The notes below the pieces were generated by a model. That model searched no databases, was not told where the DNA came from, and worked only from the letters and a program-made list of their open reading frames with translations. Below, one piece after another: positions 24,338-34,522 of a DNA stretch of 64,000 nt. Numbering within the stretch: the stretch's first letter is position 1; each line of letters starts with the position of its first letter. The translations under genes and the position numbers were made by a program. Source of the stretch: JAIBJN01 sp963847985 (GTDB taxonomy: Bacteria; Actinomycetota; Thermoleophilia; Gaiellales; Gaiellaceae); assembly GCA_963847985.1 (NCBI GenBank), contig CAWKBS010000007.1, positions 218,335-282,334 of the forward strand, given 5' to 3'.

Positions 24338-26466
24338 GTGCTGCGAGAGTCGGCGCCGAGACTCGTCCTGCTTGCTGCGCCGCCGGGGTTCGGGAAGACG
24401 ACTCTCCTCGCGCAGTGGCGCGAGGTCGATGGCCGTGCCTTCGCCTGCGTCTCGCTCGACTCGGGGGACAACGACCCGATCACGTTCTGGAGCTACGTCG
24501 TTCAGGCGATCCGGCACGCCGTGCCTGAATGGGGCGCCGCCGCCCTGAGTGCGCTGCGTGAGCCGCGCGCGGATGTTGTCGATACGGTCGTCCCGGCTGT
24601 TCTCCGCGGCCTGGACGCGATCGGCGAGAAGCTCGTCCTCGTGCTCGACGACTACCAGGAGATCACGAATCGCGTCTGTCACGACTCGCTCAGCTTCTTC
24701 CTCGAGCGTGCGCCGAGCAACGTCACAGTGGCCCTTTCGACGCGTTCGGATCCACCGATCCCGATGGGGAGGCTGCGAGCCCTCGAGGAGCTGCTCGAGC
24801 TTCGTGCCGTCGACCTCAGCTTCACCGAGGACGAGTCAGCCACGTTCCTCAACGAGATCCTGCACCTCGGCCTCGCGACTGAGACCCTGGGCGTGCTGCA
24901 TGGGCGCACCGAAGGCTGGCCGGTCGGCGTTCGCTTGGCGGCGATGTCGCTCTCTCAAGCGGCAGATCGCGCTGGCTTCGTCGCACGCTTTGGCGGCGCC
25001 AGCCGCCACATCGTCGACTACTTGACCGAGGTCGTTCTCGACACGCTCGATGAGGACCGACGCCGGTTCCTGCTCGAGACGTCGGTCCTCGATGCGATGT
25101 GCGGGCCTCTCTGCGACGCGGCCACCGGGAGGCAGGGCTCCGCCGAGGTGTTGGTCGAGCTCGAGCGCGCCAACCTCTTCCTGATACCGCTCGACGACCG
25201 CCGAGAGTGGTATCGCTACCACGAGCTGTTCGCGGACGTGCTCCGGTACCGGCTGCTCCAGAGCGATTCCGAGCTCGTCCGTGCCGTGCACCGGCGCGCG
25301 TCCGAGTGGCTCGGGCCCGAGGGCCACCGGTACGAGGCCGTGCGTCACGCCGTCGCCGCCGACGCGCTCGAGAGCGCGATCACATTGGTGCTGGAAGACT
25401 GGCGCCCCTCGCTCGAGCAGGACGACGCCGCGGCGATCCTCCGCCAGCTCGAGGAACTTCCCTGGACGAGCGTGGAGCGAGATGCGCGACTCGCCGTCGT
25501 CAGGGCCTGGGCGCTGAGCGTCCTCAACCGCCGCGAAGACTCGCTGACCGCGCTCGAGTCGGCGGAGTCGGCCCGATGCGAACGGCCGATGCCCTGCGGC
25601 CTCCCGCTCGAGGCTGCGACCGCCTTGACCCGCGCCTGCTTCCCCTGGGGCGACGCGGCCCGGATGCTGGGCGCCGCCGGACGGGCCTCCGAGCTGCTGG
25701 GCGACACGTTCTCGATCGGAAGACCGGTCTCCCTCCTCGCGCTCGGCTGGGCACGACGTTTCATGCGGGCGAGTGCGAGGCGGCCCTCGCGCCGCTCGAG
25801 CAGGCTGCCTTCCTCGCCGCACGTTCGAACCAATGGCTCGTCGCCGGCATCGCCAAGGCGATGCTCGCGCGGATCTCGCTCGAGACTGACGACGTCGACC
25901 TCGCCGTGTCAGCGGCCAGGCGTGCGCTGAGCACCCTCGAGGTTCACGGCGTCGCCGACCAGCCCGGCGCAGGCATCGCGCACGTGGCCCTCGGCGCCGC
26001 CCTCGCCCGCGGAGGCGAGTTCGAGGAGGCAGGGAAGCTGCTCGATCGGGGCCTGGCGAACCTTCGGGCCCGTGGCCAGCCGCTGGACATTGCGGATGCA
26101 TTGCTCCTGTCAGCCCCGGTGCGTCGCGCCCTCGAGGCACCCGCTCCGGCGCGCGCGATGCTCGAGGAAGCGAGGAAACTCCTTGCGAGCTGCCCGGATC
26201 CAGGAGTCCTGGGCGCCCGCCTTGTGGAAGTCGCGCGCACGCTGACGCCGGCCCACCGTCGAATCGAGGGTGACAGCGACCTGACGGAGCGCGAGCTCGA
26301 GGTTCTCCGCTACCTCGCCGAGGGCCTGTCCAAGCGAGAGATCGGCAAGGAGCTTTTTCTTTCCTTCAACACGATCCACTCACACACGAAGTCGATCTAC
26401 CACAAGCTTCGGGTCTCGTCGCGGCAGGATGCGATTGCTCGTGCTCGAACGCTCGGAGCCTTGTAG
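24338..26466 (+). CDS. Large MalT/LuxR-type ATPase transcription regulator 1, frameshifted
   Basis: The protein has an STAND-type NTPase (Walker A APPGFGKTT, Walker B LVLVLDDYQEI), a helical TPR-like sensor region and a C-terminal LuxR helix-turn-helix (LTERELEVLRYLAEGLSKREIGKELFLS). One frameshift at about 25752 splits it: SLLALGW continues in another frame as TTFHAGECEAALAPLEQAA. Adding one base restores about 709 residues, and the 2129-base span is one short of a multiple of three. The true N-terminus probably lies upstream, where coding-like sequence is open from 24224 but has no start codon, so a second indel near 24240 is likely. The ligand and targets are unknown. The palindrome at 26546 follows its stop. 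Confidence 0.8.
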
Positions 26467-26545
26467 ACCCGCGCAGAAGCTCACCGGCGTGACGGCGTCA
26501 ACGGCGACCCTTCGCCAAGACCACCTACGCGGGTTTGCGGCCTGG

Positions 26546-26559
26546 TTCACCCGGGTGAA
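26546..26559 (+). promoter_or_regulatory. Palindromic operator TTCACCCGGGTGAA (site 5)
   Basis: A perfect palindrome lies 129 bp upstream of the small membrane protein start at 26689. A weaker half-site, AGGTGG, lies 11 nt downstream on the gene side. Confidence 0.6.
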
Positions 26560-26688
26560 CCAGCTCGCCAGGTGGGGAACAACTGCGCCGCCGCGCCGAG
26601 AATTGCGGCGCGGACCACGCGCTCGTCGCAGCGCATGGTTCCGCCCAAAGCGAGGGCGCGGCCGCGCCATCGACCTGAAGGAGGAACC

Positions 26689-26862
26689 ATGTGGTGGGCA
26701 ATCGGATTCGGCGGGCTCTTGTACCTGATCTTGGCGCTCACGCTCGGGGCCATGACCATCAGGAACGGCCACGGGTGGATGTTCTTTTTCGGGATCTTCC
26801 TCCCGCTGCTCTGGATCATCGGGGCTTTCATGCAGCCGACGGGGAGAGCGGAAGCGGTGTAG
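26689..26862 (+). CDS. Small two-helix membrane protein (57 aa)
   Basis: The 57-residue protein is almost entirely two membrane helices (about residues 3-22 and 30-48) joined by a short IRNGHGW turn. A strong AAGGAGG lies just before the ATG. It resembles in size and layout the 60-residue protein at 39516-39698. Such proteins resemble PLDc_N-type or phage-shock accessory membrane peptides, but no family can be assigned by eye. It stands alone between palindrome site 5 and a hairpin terminator. Confidence 0.72.
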   Translation: MWWAIGFGGLLYLILALTLGAMTIRNGHGWMFFFGIFLPLLWIIGAFMQPTGRAEAV

Positions 26863-26892
26863 GTCACCTGTTCGGGAACGTTCCTCGAGCAT

Positions 26893-26924
26893 CGGGTGCC
26901 GGTCAGCTTCCTGCCCGGCACCCG
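26893..26924 (+). terminator. Hairpin terminator after the small membrane gene
   Basis: CGGGTGCCGG and CCGGCACCCG form a perfect 10-bp stem around a 12-base loop, 30 bases past the stop codon at 26862. A pyrimidine-rich CGCCCTTCTT follows on the plus strand. This fits an intrinsic-type terminator in a high-GC genome. Confidence 0.6.
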
Positions 26925-27044
26925 CGCCCTTCTTGCCGGCCGCTGGGTTAACGGCGCCGACGCCTGGCAGTGCGTCGGCTGGTCCGTCGCGCGACTCTGC
27001 GGGTCCTGAGCATCTCCTTGCCTCCGATCTCGTCTCGCCGGGCG

Positions 27045-27599
27045 CTACGTGGCGCTTGCGGCCTCGGCCTTGGCCTCCATCGCGTGGAGCTCCTCGGCTT
27101 CCTCGGCGGACACCAGCCCGATCTCGACGAGGTCGAGCGGACTGATGAAACCGTCGCTGATGCGGAAACCTCCCGCGCGCACGATCGCATCCCGGAGGGG
27201 AACCGCCCAGTGGTGCTCGAGCAACAGGAGCGCGGCGGCCGAGTCGTTGGGGATCTCCTCGAGCACGTCCCAGGCGTCCTCGTCCGAGAACGCATGCACG
27301 CCGTGCTCGGCGGCCGCCTCGGCGCCCGCCAGAGCGCCCGCCTCCATGCCTTCCTCGCCCTCGATGCCGAGGCCGATGAGGGCGCCGACCTTGCTGCCGA
27401 GCTCGATCGCCTCCTCGTCGCTGAGGTTGCTCAGGTGCGCCACCTCGATCTCCCCGCTTGCGTCCTTGTGGACTGCGAGGGCGTCGATCACCCGCACCGT
27501 GTCGCTTTCTCGCAGCCGCTCCAGCTCGGCGACGATCTCCCCGTGGAACTCGGGATGAGAAAAGCCCAACACAATGAGCTGAACGGGTCCGATTGCCAT
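27045..27599 (-). CDS. DUF6325 / DUF1269-like protein
   Basis: The 184-residue protein starts with AIGPVQLIVLGFSHPEFHGEI and has a central Gly-rich segment (ALIGLGIEGEEGMEAGALAG) followed by a LLLLEHHWAVPLRDAI block, the pattern of the DUF6325 / DUF1269 group. It is related in layout to the N-terminal domain of the sulfatase fusion at 29056. Function unknown; the Gly-rich stretch may contact membrane. ATG at 27599 has AGAGGAG upstream. It is the last gene of a four-gene minus-strand unit starting at 28863. Confidence 0.72.
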   Translation of the reverse strand: MAIGPVQLIVLGFSHPEFHGEIVAELERLRESDTVRVIDALAVHKDASGEIEVAHLSNLSDEEAIELGSKVGALIGLGIEGEEGMEAGALAGAEAAAEHGVHAFSDEDAWDVLEEIPNDSAAALLLLEHHWAVPLRDAIVRAGGFRISDGFISPLDLVEIGLVSAEEAEELHAMEAKAEAASAT

Positions 27600-27641
27600 C
27601 ACATCTCCTCTCTGATCGTTTTGCGTCGTCGTTGCAGGGGT

Positions 27642-28406
27642 CTATCGCGATGAACCAGCGGGGGCCGATGCGTCACTCGCGGCCTTCTCGGCGACCCGCC
27701 TCTGTCTGCGCCGGTAGACGAAGTAGGTGGCCACGATGACGCACGAGGTGATGACGGCGGCGATGACCATGGATGCGAGCGGGAAGCCGGCGAGCGTCGA
27801 CGCCACCAGGTAGGCCAGACCGCACGTGTAGATCGACCACAGCACGCCTCCGAGAACCGACCATGGCAGAAAGCGGCGATACGGGATGTCGGAAAGTCCC
27901 ATCGACGCGTTGACGGCGAAGCGCATTCCGGGGACGTAGCGGCCCCCGACGATGAGGAGCCCGGGCGAGGCGTCCAGCATGCTCCAGGCGGCCTCGACCT
28001 TCGGGTTCTTCGTTGCCTTGTCCAGGCTTGGCCGGACCTTGGCCGCGTTCTTGCGGGCGATCCAGAAGAGACAGGAGTCGCCGACAATCGCTCCGAGAGC
28101 ACCGGCGAGCATGACGAGCTCGAGCTCGAGCCCGCCGTCGGCTGCGATCGTGGACGCCGCGTTCAGCGTCGTTTCGCCGGGGAAGATCGGGATCACGGCG
28201 TCCAGGCCGACCAGGAGGAAGACGATGAGGTACGCCGCCGCGGCGGACTGCTCGGCCAGCCATGCCTCGACGTCGCCCCGGTCGAGAAGCTGGCCAACGA
28301 CGATGACGAGGAGAAGGAGGCCGAATCCGCCGAGGAAGAGCGCCCCGGCATGGCGCCGCCAGTACGACTCGTGCTCCCCGTTTGCCGATGGAGTCAAGCT
28401 CGTCAT
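27642..28406 (-). CDS. DedA/SNARE-associated family membrane protein
   Basis: The 254-residue protein has about five hydrophobic segments and the DedA-family hallmarks: an IPIFPGETTLNAAS re-entrant motif near residue 72, GDSCLFWIARKNA, and GGRYVPGMRFAVNASMG near residue 150. DedA proteins act as lipid (undecaprenyl phosphate or phospholipid) flippases or in proton-dependent membrane homeostasis. It follows the small hypothetical gene by 4 bases and precedes the DUF6325 gene by 42. Confidence 0.88.
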   Translation of the reverse strand: MTSLTPSANGEHESYWRRHAGALFLGGFGLLLLVIVVGQLLDRGDVEAWLAEQSAAAAYLIVFLLVGLDAVIPIFPGETTLNAASTIAADGGLELELVMLAGALGAIVGDSCLFWIARKNAAKVRPSLDKATKNPKVEAAWSMLDASPGLLIVGGRYVPGMRFAVNASMGLSDIPYRRFLPWSVLGGVLWSIYTCGLAYLVASTLAGFPLASMVIAAVITSCVIVATYFVYRRRQRRVAEKAASDASAPAGSSR

Positions 28407-28410
28407 CCGG

Positions 28411-28671
28411 TCATCGCTGCGACTGGTCGTCTGTCGGGTTCACGCTGACGATCTCGACGCCGAGCTTGGTCAGCCAGCTCAATGCTCCCTGGAGCTGGGC
28501 CTGATCGAGGAGGTCCCCCGTCAGCACGGACTCCTCGCCGACGACCTCGACGGTCATTCCTTCCAGTGGTCCCACGAGCGGCTCTCCGATCTCACCGCGA
28601 ATCACAATCCGGTAGGGGACGCGGTCTTGTCCGCTGCGGCCTGCGTAGCGCTTCGACATCCGTCGGTGCAC
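28411..28671 (-). CDS. Small conserved protein, function unknown
   Basis: The protein of up to 86 residues has the core YRIVIRGEIGEPLVGPLEGM, then LTGDLLDQAQLQGALSWL and VEIVSVNP. This pattern recurs in small actinobacterial proteins and suggests a compact alpha/beta domain. It lies 4 bases before the DedA start and 12 bases after the small membrane gene, so it is co-transcribed. The start could be 28671 or the Met at 28659. Confidence 0.65.
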   Translation of the reverse strand: MHRRMSKRYAGRSGQDRVPYRIVIRGEIGEPLVGPLEGMTVEVVGEESVLTGDLLDQAQLQGALSWLTKLGVEIVSVNPTDDQSQR

Positions 28672-28683
28672 TCGCCGGCCGAT

Positions 28684-28863
28684 TCAGGTCACACGTCGAT
28701 GGTGGTGCATCCGCCCGGTCGCGGCGGTTCTGGACGTCTGTGCTCGTGAATGCGCTCCTTCTCGCGCCGCCGCCGCGCCGAGCCGGTAGAGGATCACGAA
28801 TGCAACCAGAGCCCCTGTCGCCGCGAGCGATAGATACACGACCGTTGCCCAGAACGATTCCAT
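28684..28863 (-). CDS. Small single-helix membrane protein (59 aa)
   Basis: The 59-residue protein has one membrane helix (about residues 6-28, TVVYLSLAATGALVAFVILY) and a basic, His-rich cytoplasmic tail. The ATG at 28863 has GGGAGG upstream. It is the first gene of the minus-strand unit (this gene, the 86-residue protein, DedA, DUF6325) downstream of palindrome site 6. No function can be assigned. Confidence 0.65.
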   Translation of the reverse strand: MESFWATVVYLSLAATGALVAFVILYRLGAAAAREGAHSRAQTSRTAATGRMHHHRRVT

Positions 28864-28946
28864 CGTCCTCCCTTCGGTCGATCCGGCAGGTCGTCCAGCA
28901 CGAGGTTCCTGCAATCTCGTAGATCGCGCATCACCCGCGGCCAACG

Positions 28947-28960
28947 TTCACCCGGGTGAA
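28947..28960. promoter_or_regulatory. Palindromic operator TTCACCCGGGTGAA (site 6, divergent)
   Basis: This perfect palindrome lies between two divergent units, 83 bp from the minus-strand start at 28863 and 95 bp from the plus-strand start at 29056. Toward the minus gene a GGGTGATG half-site follows after 11 nt; toward the plus gene a GGGCGATG half-site follows after 10 nt. It is the only site with half-sites on both sides, as expected for a bidirectional control region. Confidence 0.68.
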
Positions 28961-29055
28961 CCCGCGGCCGGGCGATGTTCGGTCACGCGCGTCTGTGCGA
29001 TGCTGGGCAGCGCGGCATGGGAGCCGCGATGCTCGGAATCGAAGGGAGAGCCTTC

Positions 29056-31961
29056 ATGGCTGAGAAACCCACCGACGTCCTCGTTGCCGGCTACCAGGAC
29101 ATCGACGAGGCGACGAAGGACTTCGAGGCGCTGGTCGCGCTCGTCAAGGAGAAGAAGGTCTCGATCGAGGGCGTCATCCTCGTCACGCACGACGGAGGAC
29201 GGCAGCGTCTCGGTGCAGCGGACCGGCGACAACCTCGGCCGCAAGGGAACGGGCTGGGGAGGCGGCGTCGGGCTCGCGGTGGGCTTGTTCGCGCCGCCGC
29301 TGCTCGCGTCGGTCGCCGTCGGGGCGGTCGCGGGCAGGGTGCTGGGCAGATTCGCCGGCAACAAGGTCGAGAAGGAGCTTCGCGACAAGATCGGCGAGAA
29401 CCTGCCGCCGGGGTCGGCCGGGATCATCGCGATCTTCGACGACGAGCAGCGGCTCGCCGTCGAGCAGGCGCTCGCGGGCGCGCTGCTCCGGTCGGTCGTC
29501 CAGGGCGACAAGAAGGGCATGGGCGCACTGAAGGAGTCGCTCGGCGAGGCGATGGGGAAGTTCAGCCCGGACCGCACGGTGCTGCCGATCCCGGATCCGA
29601 ACTTCGGCGGCGCGATCGGGCGAACTCTGGACACGTCCGTCGCCGATTGGACGATCGCCATGACGCCGTCGCCGCCGGAGGGCGCGCCGAACGTGTTGCT
29701 CGTCCTGATCGACGACGCGGGCTTCGGCAACCCGTCGACGTTCGGCGGGCCCGTCTCGACGCCGGCGATGACGCGGGTCGCCGAGCAGGGCCTCAGGTAC
29801 AACCGCTTCCACGTTGTCGCGCTGTGCTCGCCCACCCGGGCCGCCCTGCTGACAGGCCGCAACCACCACACCGTCGGCTTCGGGTCGATCGGCGAGTTCC
29901 CCGGACCGTTCCCGGGCTACTGCGCGAGCGTGCCGAAGGACTGCGCTCCGTTCGTCCGCGCGCTTCAGGCCAACGGCTACTCGACCGCCGGATTCGGCAA
30001 GTGGCACATGACCCCCGATCACGTCCAGGGTGCAGCCGGGCCCTTCGACCGCTGGCCGAACGCGTGGGGGTTCGACCGCTTCTGGGGCATTCTCGGGGGC
30101 GAGGCGGGCCAGTACGACCCGCTGATCACGCAGGACAACACGACGATCGGCGTCCCGGAGGGCGAGGACACGAAGGAGTACTACTGGCCGGATGACATCA
30201 CCGATCAGGCGGTGCGGCTGGCTGCACGGGGTACGCGCGCAGGACCAGGAAAAGCCGTGGTTCATCTACTACTCGACCGGGTGCTCGCACGCGCCGCACC
30301 AGGTCGCGGTCGAATGGAGCGAGAAGTACCGCGGCAAGTTCGACCAGGGCTGGGACGTGCTCCGCGAGGAGACCTTCGAACGGCAGAAGGCGCTGGGCGT
30401 GATCCCGCCGGACGCGGAGCTCACGCCGAGACCGGACGCGCTCCCCGCCTGGGACTCTCTCTCTGACAGCGAGAAGACGCTGTACGCGCGGCAGATGGAG
30501 GTGTATGCCGGCTTCCAGGAGAACACCGACTGGAACGTCGGCCGCCTGCTCGACGCGATCGAGGAGATGGGCGAGCTCGACAACACGCTCGTCATCTACA
30601 TCTTCGGGGACAACGGCGCGAGCCTGGAGGGAACGCTGACCGGCTCCTTCAACGAGCTGACGATGCAGAACGGGATCGCCCTCACGGCCGAGCAGCAGCT
30701 CTCGCTGATCGAGCAGTACGGCGGGCTCGACGCCTGGGGCACCGACGCGTACGCGCCGCACTACGCGGCCGCCTGGGCGTGGGCCGGGAACGCGCCGTTC
30801 CAGTGGGGCAAGCAGTGCGCCTCCCACCTCGGCGGCACGCGCAACGGCACGGTGGTCTCCTGGCCGGAGCGGATCAAGGACGCCGGCGGGTTGCGGACCC
30901 AGTTCACTCACGTCATCGACGTCGGGCCGACGATCCTCGAAGCGGCCGGTATCCCGGAGCCCACGATCGTGGACGGGACCGCCCAGAAGCCGATGGAGGG
31001 GACGAGCTTCCTCTACACCTTCGAGGACGCGAACGCACCGGAGCGCCACACCGTGCAGTACTTCGAGATCGTCGGCAACCGGGCGATCTACAAGGACGGC
31101 TGGTGGGCCGCCTGCAAGCTGGACCGGATCCCGTGGGACCTTTCGCCGCCGACGATGGCCAAGTTGGCCCCCGGAGTCTACGACCCGGAGCAGGACACCT
31201 GGGAGCTGTACTACCTGCCCGACGACTTCAGCCAGGCGAAGGACCTCGCCGCGGAGAACCCGGAGAAGCTCGCCGAGCTGAAGGAGCTCTTCTGGGAAGA
31301 GGCCGAGAAGCACAACGCGTTGCCGCTGCTGGCGGCGCTCTCGGTCTTCTTCGGGATCCTGCCGCCGATGCCGACGACCACGACCCAGACGTTCTACGGC
31401 GACGTCGAGAACATCGCTGCCGGGATGATCCCGCGCGTCTACGGCCGCTCATATGCGATCGAGGCGGCGCTCTCGGTCCCCGAGGGCGGCGCCGAGGGCG
31501 TGATCGTCGCCGAGGCGGACGAGATGGGCGGCTTCTCGCTCTGGGTCGACGAGAACGGCCTGCTGCACCACAGCTACTCGATGATGGGCGTCGAGCGGTA
31601 CGAGCAGGTCTCGACCGAGCCCATCCCGACCGGGGACGTCACGGTCCGGATGCAGTTCGACGCCGACCGGCAGGAACGGATGGCCGGCGGAACCGTCTAC
31701 CTGTACGCGAACGACGAGCAGATCGGAGAAGGACGGATGGAGGGGACGGTCGCCGTCCGCTTCTCCGGTTACGCAGGCATGGACATCGGCCGCGACAACG
31801 GCCTGCCCGTCGACCGCGCCTACGCCGCGAAGTCGCCCTACCCCTTCACCGGCACGGTGAAGAAGGTCATCTTCGACCTCAAGCCGGGCAGCCACGATGA
31901 CGAGGTTGCGCTGCACGAGGGCGGCGCGCACGTCGCAGCGGCTCAGGGGATCAGCGCCTAG
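29056..31961 (+). CDS. DUF1269-like membrane domain fused to an arylsulfatase, two frameshifts
   Basis: The N-terminal ~190 residues (VLVAGYQDIDEATKDFEALV, a Gly-rich stretch GWGGGVGLAVGLF) resemble a DUF1269 membrane protein. The rest is a sulfatase: LVLIDDAGFG metal site, CSPTRAALLTG with the Cys that becomes formylglycine, and FGKWHM. Sulfatases remove sulfate from esters with bound calcium. Two single-base insertions, near 29194 and 30218, must be removed to give about 967 residues; the 2906-base span is two more than a multiple of three. Each junction reads cleanly (VTHD to EDGSVSVQ, AVR to WLHGVRAQ). It leads the plus-strand unit with the SnoaL and SulP genes. A sulfatase and a sulfate-family transporter together suggest sulfate release and uptake. 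Confidence 0.82.
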
Positions 31962-32003
31962 GCGGCGGCGTCAGCGATCGTCCTCACGAGAGAGGAGAAC
32001 TCT

Positions 32004-32642
32004 GTGAGCCAAGACATGCTCAAGGGAGACGAGAAGCTTCTCTTCCTGACGTACATGACGCTCGCCGCTCTCTGCAGCTGGGTGCTGGCCAAGCTCCTGT
32101 TGCCCGCCGACGTCGAGGTGGCGATCATTCCAACACTCGGCGCTCTGGCCGTGAGGCACTTCAAACACGGCAAGCAGGAGGAGCACGAGCCGAAGCATCC
32201 GGCCGTGAAGTTCCTCGTGGCCGCTTGGAACGAGGGCGATTTCAGCGAGGCCGAGAAGTACGTCGCGCCGGACTGTGCCGTCTTCATGAACGGCTTCTCT
32301 CCCGACCTTGGTCCCAACGAGAGCGGCCCTGCTCTGGCTGAGGAGAGCATCGAATACTGGCGTTCGATCGTGCCCGACATCAGGATGGAGCTCTCGCAGG
32401 AGATCCGCGCGAAGGACCAGATCGCCATCGAGTGGGTGCTCACGGGCACGCACACGGGCGAGCAGCGGTCCGATCTGCCGGCAAGCGGCAATGCGATCGA
32501 GATCCAAGGCTCCGCGTTTCTGAAGCTCGACGACGACAAGATCGTCGAGGCGTGGTCGGTCTTCGACTCGCTTGCCCTCGCAGTCCAGACCGGAACCGCC
32601 GAGGAGCCGGCCTGGTGGCCGGCGCGCCGCGAGGCCTCGTAG
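32004..32642 (+). CDS. SnoaL-like ester cyclase-type protein with N-terminal hydrophobic segment
   Basis: The 212-residue protein has a hydrophobic N-terminal region (about residues 11-50, possibly two short membrane helices), then a SnoaL-like domain from HPAVKFLVAAWNEGDF through YVAPDCAVFMNGF to AFLKLDDDKIVEAWSVFD. SnoaL ester cyclases act on aromatic polyketides, but the name covers many NTF2-fold proteins and no substrate is implied. The GTG start has AGAGGAG upstream. It lies 42 bases after the sulfatase gene and 56 before SulP. Confidence 0.78.
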   Translation: MSQDMLKGDEKLLFLTYMTLAALCSWVLAKLLLPADVEVAIIPTLGALAVRHFKHGKQEEHEPKHPAVKFLVAAWNEGDFSEAEKYVAPDCAVFMNGFSPDLGPNESGPALAEESIEYWRSIVPDIRMELSQEIRAKDQIAIEWVLTGTHTGEQRSDLPASGNAIEIQGSAFLKLDDDKIVEAWSVFDSLALAVQTGTAEEPAWWPARREAS

Positions 32643-32698
32643 GACGCGGGCGCGAGAGCATCGATCGTTAGCCCGGTGGTCCGCGGCCCGGTGACGTG

Positions 32699-34450
32699 AT
32701 GAGCGATGACTCCCGCGCCGCGCTCGTCTCGTACGCGCACTCGCTCGTGCCGCGTTCTCTAGCGGAGGCGGCGCCCGGTGTTGCGTTCTTCTTGCGCTAT
32801 CCGCGCTCGTACCTCCGTTCTGACGTGGTGGCGGGGGTCACGGTCGGAGCCGTGGCAGTGCCCTCGTCCATGGCGATGGCGGAGCTCGCCGGGCTGCCTG
32901 TGGTTTACGGCCTGTACGGAACGTTTCTCCCACTTGCGGTCTACGGGCTGCTCGGGACGTCGCGGCAGCACGTTGTCGGGCCCGACTCGACGCTCGCGGC
33001 GCTGACCGGAGTGACGGTGGCGCCGCTCGCGATGGTCGGAGGGGAGGTCGACCCGGCGCGCTATGCGGCGCTCGCCGCGGCACTGGCGCTGGCGATGGGT
33101 CTTCTGCTCTTCCTGGCCGGGGCGCTCCGGCTGGGGTTCGTGGCGGACTTCTTCGGCAAGCCGGTGCTGCTCGGCTACATCAACGGGGTCGCGCTGATCG
33201 TGATCTCGACCCAGCTGGGCAAGCTCCTCGGTATCAGCGTCGGCGCGGACGACTTCTTCGCGATCGTGCGGGAGGTCTTCTCGGAGCTCGGCGATGCGAA
33301 CGGGCCGACCGTGCTCCTGAGCGCGGGGCTGCTGGCGGCCGCGGTCGCAACTCGGCGCATCGTTCCTGCCCTGCCCCCGTCCCTTGTGGTGCTCGCGCTT
33401 GGGCTCCTGATCGCGGCGCTCGTCGACCTGGAGGATCACGGGATCGCGGTCGTCGGCGAGGTCGCCGGCGGCCTACCGTCGTTCGGGCTGCCGGGTGTCG
33501 GGGCAAGCGACTTCCTCGATCTCGTGCTTCCCGCGGCGGCATTCTCGCTCGTCGCCTTCGCCGACCTGATCGCGACCGTGCGCACCTTCGCCCAGAAGCA
33601 CGGCTACGAGGTCGACGCCAACCGCGAGCTGACTGCGATCGGCGGCGCCAACCTCGTCGGCGGCCTGACAGGGGCGTTTCCCGTCTCCTCCTCCAACTCC
33701 CGGTCCGCGGTCAACGACTCCGCGGGCGCGAGGTCCCAGGCTGCTGTCGTCGTCGCCGCGGCGGTCGTCGGGATCTTCCTCCTCTTCGCGATGCCCCTGA
33801 TCGAGCCGCTCCCGACGGCCGCGCTCGGAGTGATCATCGTCGTCGCCGCCGCAGGGTTGATCAACATCCGCTCGATCTGGCGCCTTCGGCACGTCCGCTC
33901 GGCCGAGGTCGCGCTTGCGCTCGTCGCCTTCGGCGGCGTGCTCGTGTTCGGCGTCGTCGGCGGCGTCGTCGTCGCGATCGCGCTTTCAGTCGGCGTGTTC
34001 CTCTACCGTGCGGCGCGCCCGCACGATGCCGTACTCGGTCGCATCGAGGACATCGACGGCTATCACGACGTCACGCGCTGGGAGGGCGCCGAGACGGTTC
34101 CCGGGCTGCTCGTGTACCGCTTCGATGCGGCGCCCTTCTTCGTCAACGCGGCGTACCTCCGAGAGCGTGTGCTCGAGCTGGTCGACGCGTCCGAAGACGT
34201 CAGATGGTTGGTGCTCAACGCCGAGGCGTGGACGTACCTCGACGCCACCGCGATCGACGTCCTGGCTCGACTCCAGGTCGAGCTCGAGCAGCGGGGCGTC
34301 GCGCTCTGTTTCGCCCGCCTGAAGGGACGGCAGCGCGAGATCTTCGAGGAGACGGGCCTCACAGCGCAGATCGGGCCCGACCGACTCTTCCCCACGGTCC
34401 GGGCTGCAGTCGCGGCGTTCGAATCCGCGCACCCGGGCGACACCCGTTAG
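32699..34450 (+). CDS. SulP/SLC26 family anion transporter with STAS domain
   Basis: The 583-residue protein has the SulP transport domain (about 10-12 helices, residues 30-430; early motif AVPSSMAMAELAGLPVVYGLY) and a C-terminal STAS domain (about 450-570, with YLDATAIDVL at the usual regulatory loop). Family members carry sulfate, bicarbonate or other anions; substrate is undecided, though a sulfatase lies just upstream. The ATG at 32699 is chosen over the GTG one codon earlier. No strong Shine-Dalgarno is visible. Confidence 0.9.
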   Translation: MSDDSRAALVSYAHSLVPRSLAEAAPGVAFFLRYPRSYLRSDVVAGVTVGAVAVPSSMAMAELAGLPVVYGLYGTFLPLAVYGLLGTSRQHVVGPDSTLAALTGVTVAPLAMVGGEVDPARYAALAAALALAMGLLLFLAGALRLGFVADFFGKPVLLGYINGVALIVISTQLGKLLGISVGADDFFAIVREVFSELGDANGPTVLLSAGLLAAAVATRRIVPALPPSLVVLALGLLIAALVDLEDHGIAVVGEVAGGLPSFGLPGVGASDFLDLVLPAAAFSLVAFADLIATVRTFAQKHGYEVDANRELTAIGGANLVGGLTGAFPVSSSNSRSAVNDSAGARSQAAVVVAAAVVGIFLLFAMPLIEPLPTAALGVIIVVAAAGLINIRSIWRLRHVRSAEVALALVAFGGVLVFGVVGGVVVAIALSVGVFLYRAARPHDAVLGRIEDIDGYHDVTRWEGAETVPGLLVYRFDAAPFFVNAAYLRERVLELVDASEDVRWLVLNAEAWTYLDATAIDVLARLQVELEQRGVALCFARLKGRQREIFEETGLTAQIGPDRLFPTVRAAVAAFESAHPGDTR

Positions 34451-34522
34451 ACCCGGGCCTCGTGAGCCGCGAACCTCATCACTGGCCTGATGTCGTGAAC
34501 CGCGCGTTCGAGCCGTTGTGCG

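Noticed and set aside
24137..24682. A 181-residue minus-strand frame covering the start of the LuxR regulator
   Set aside because: No domain pattern, overlaps the Walker A region of the LuxR gene and has atypical composition.
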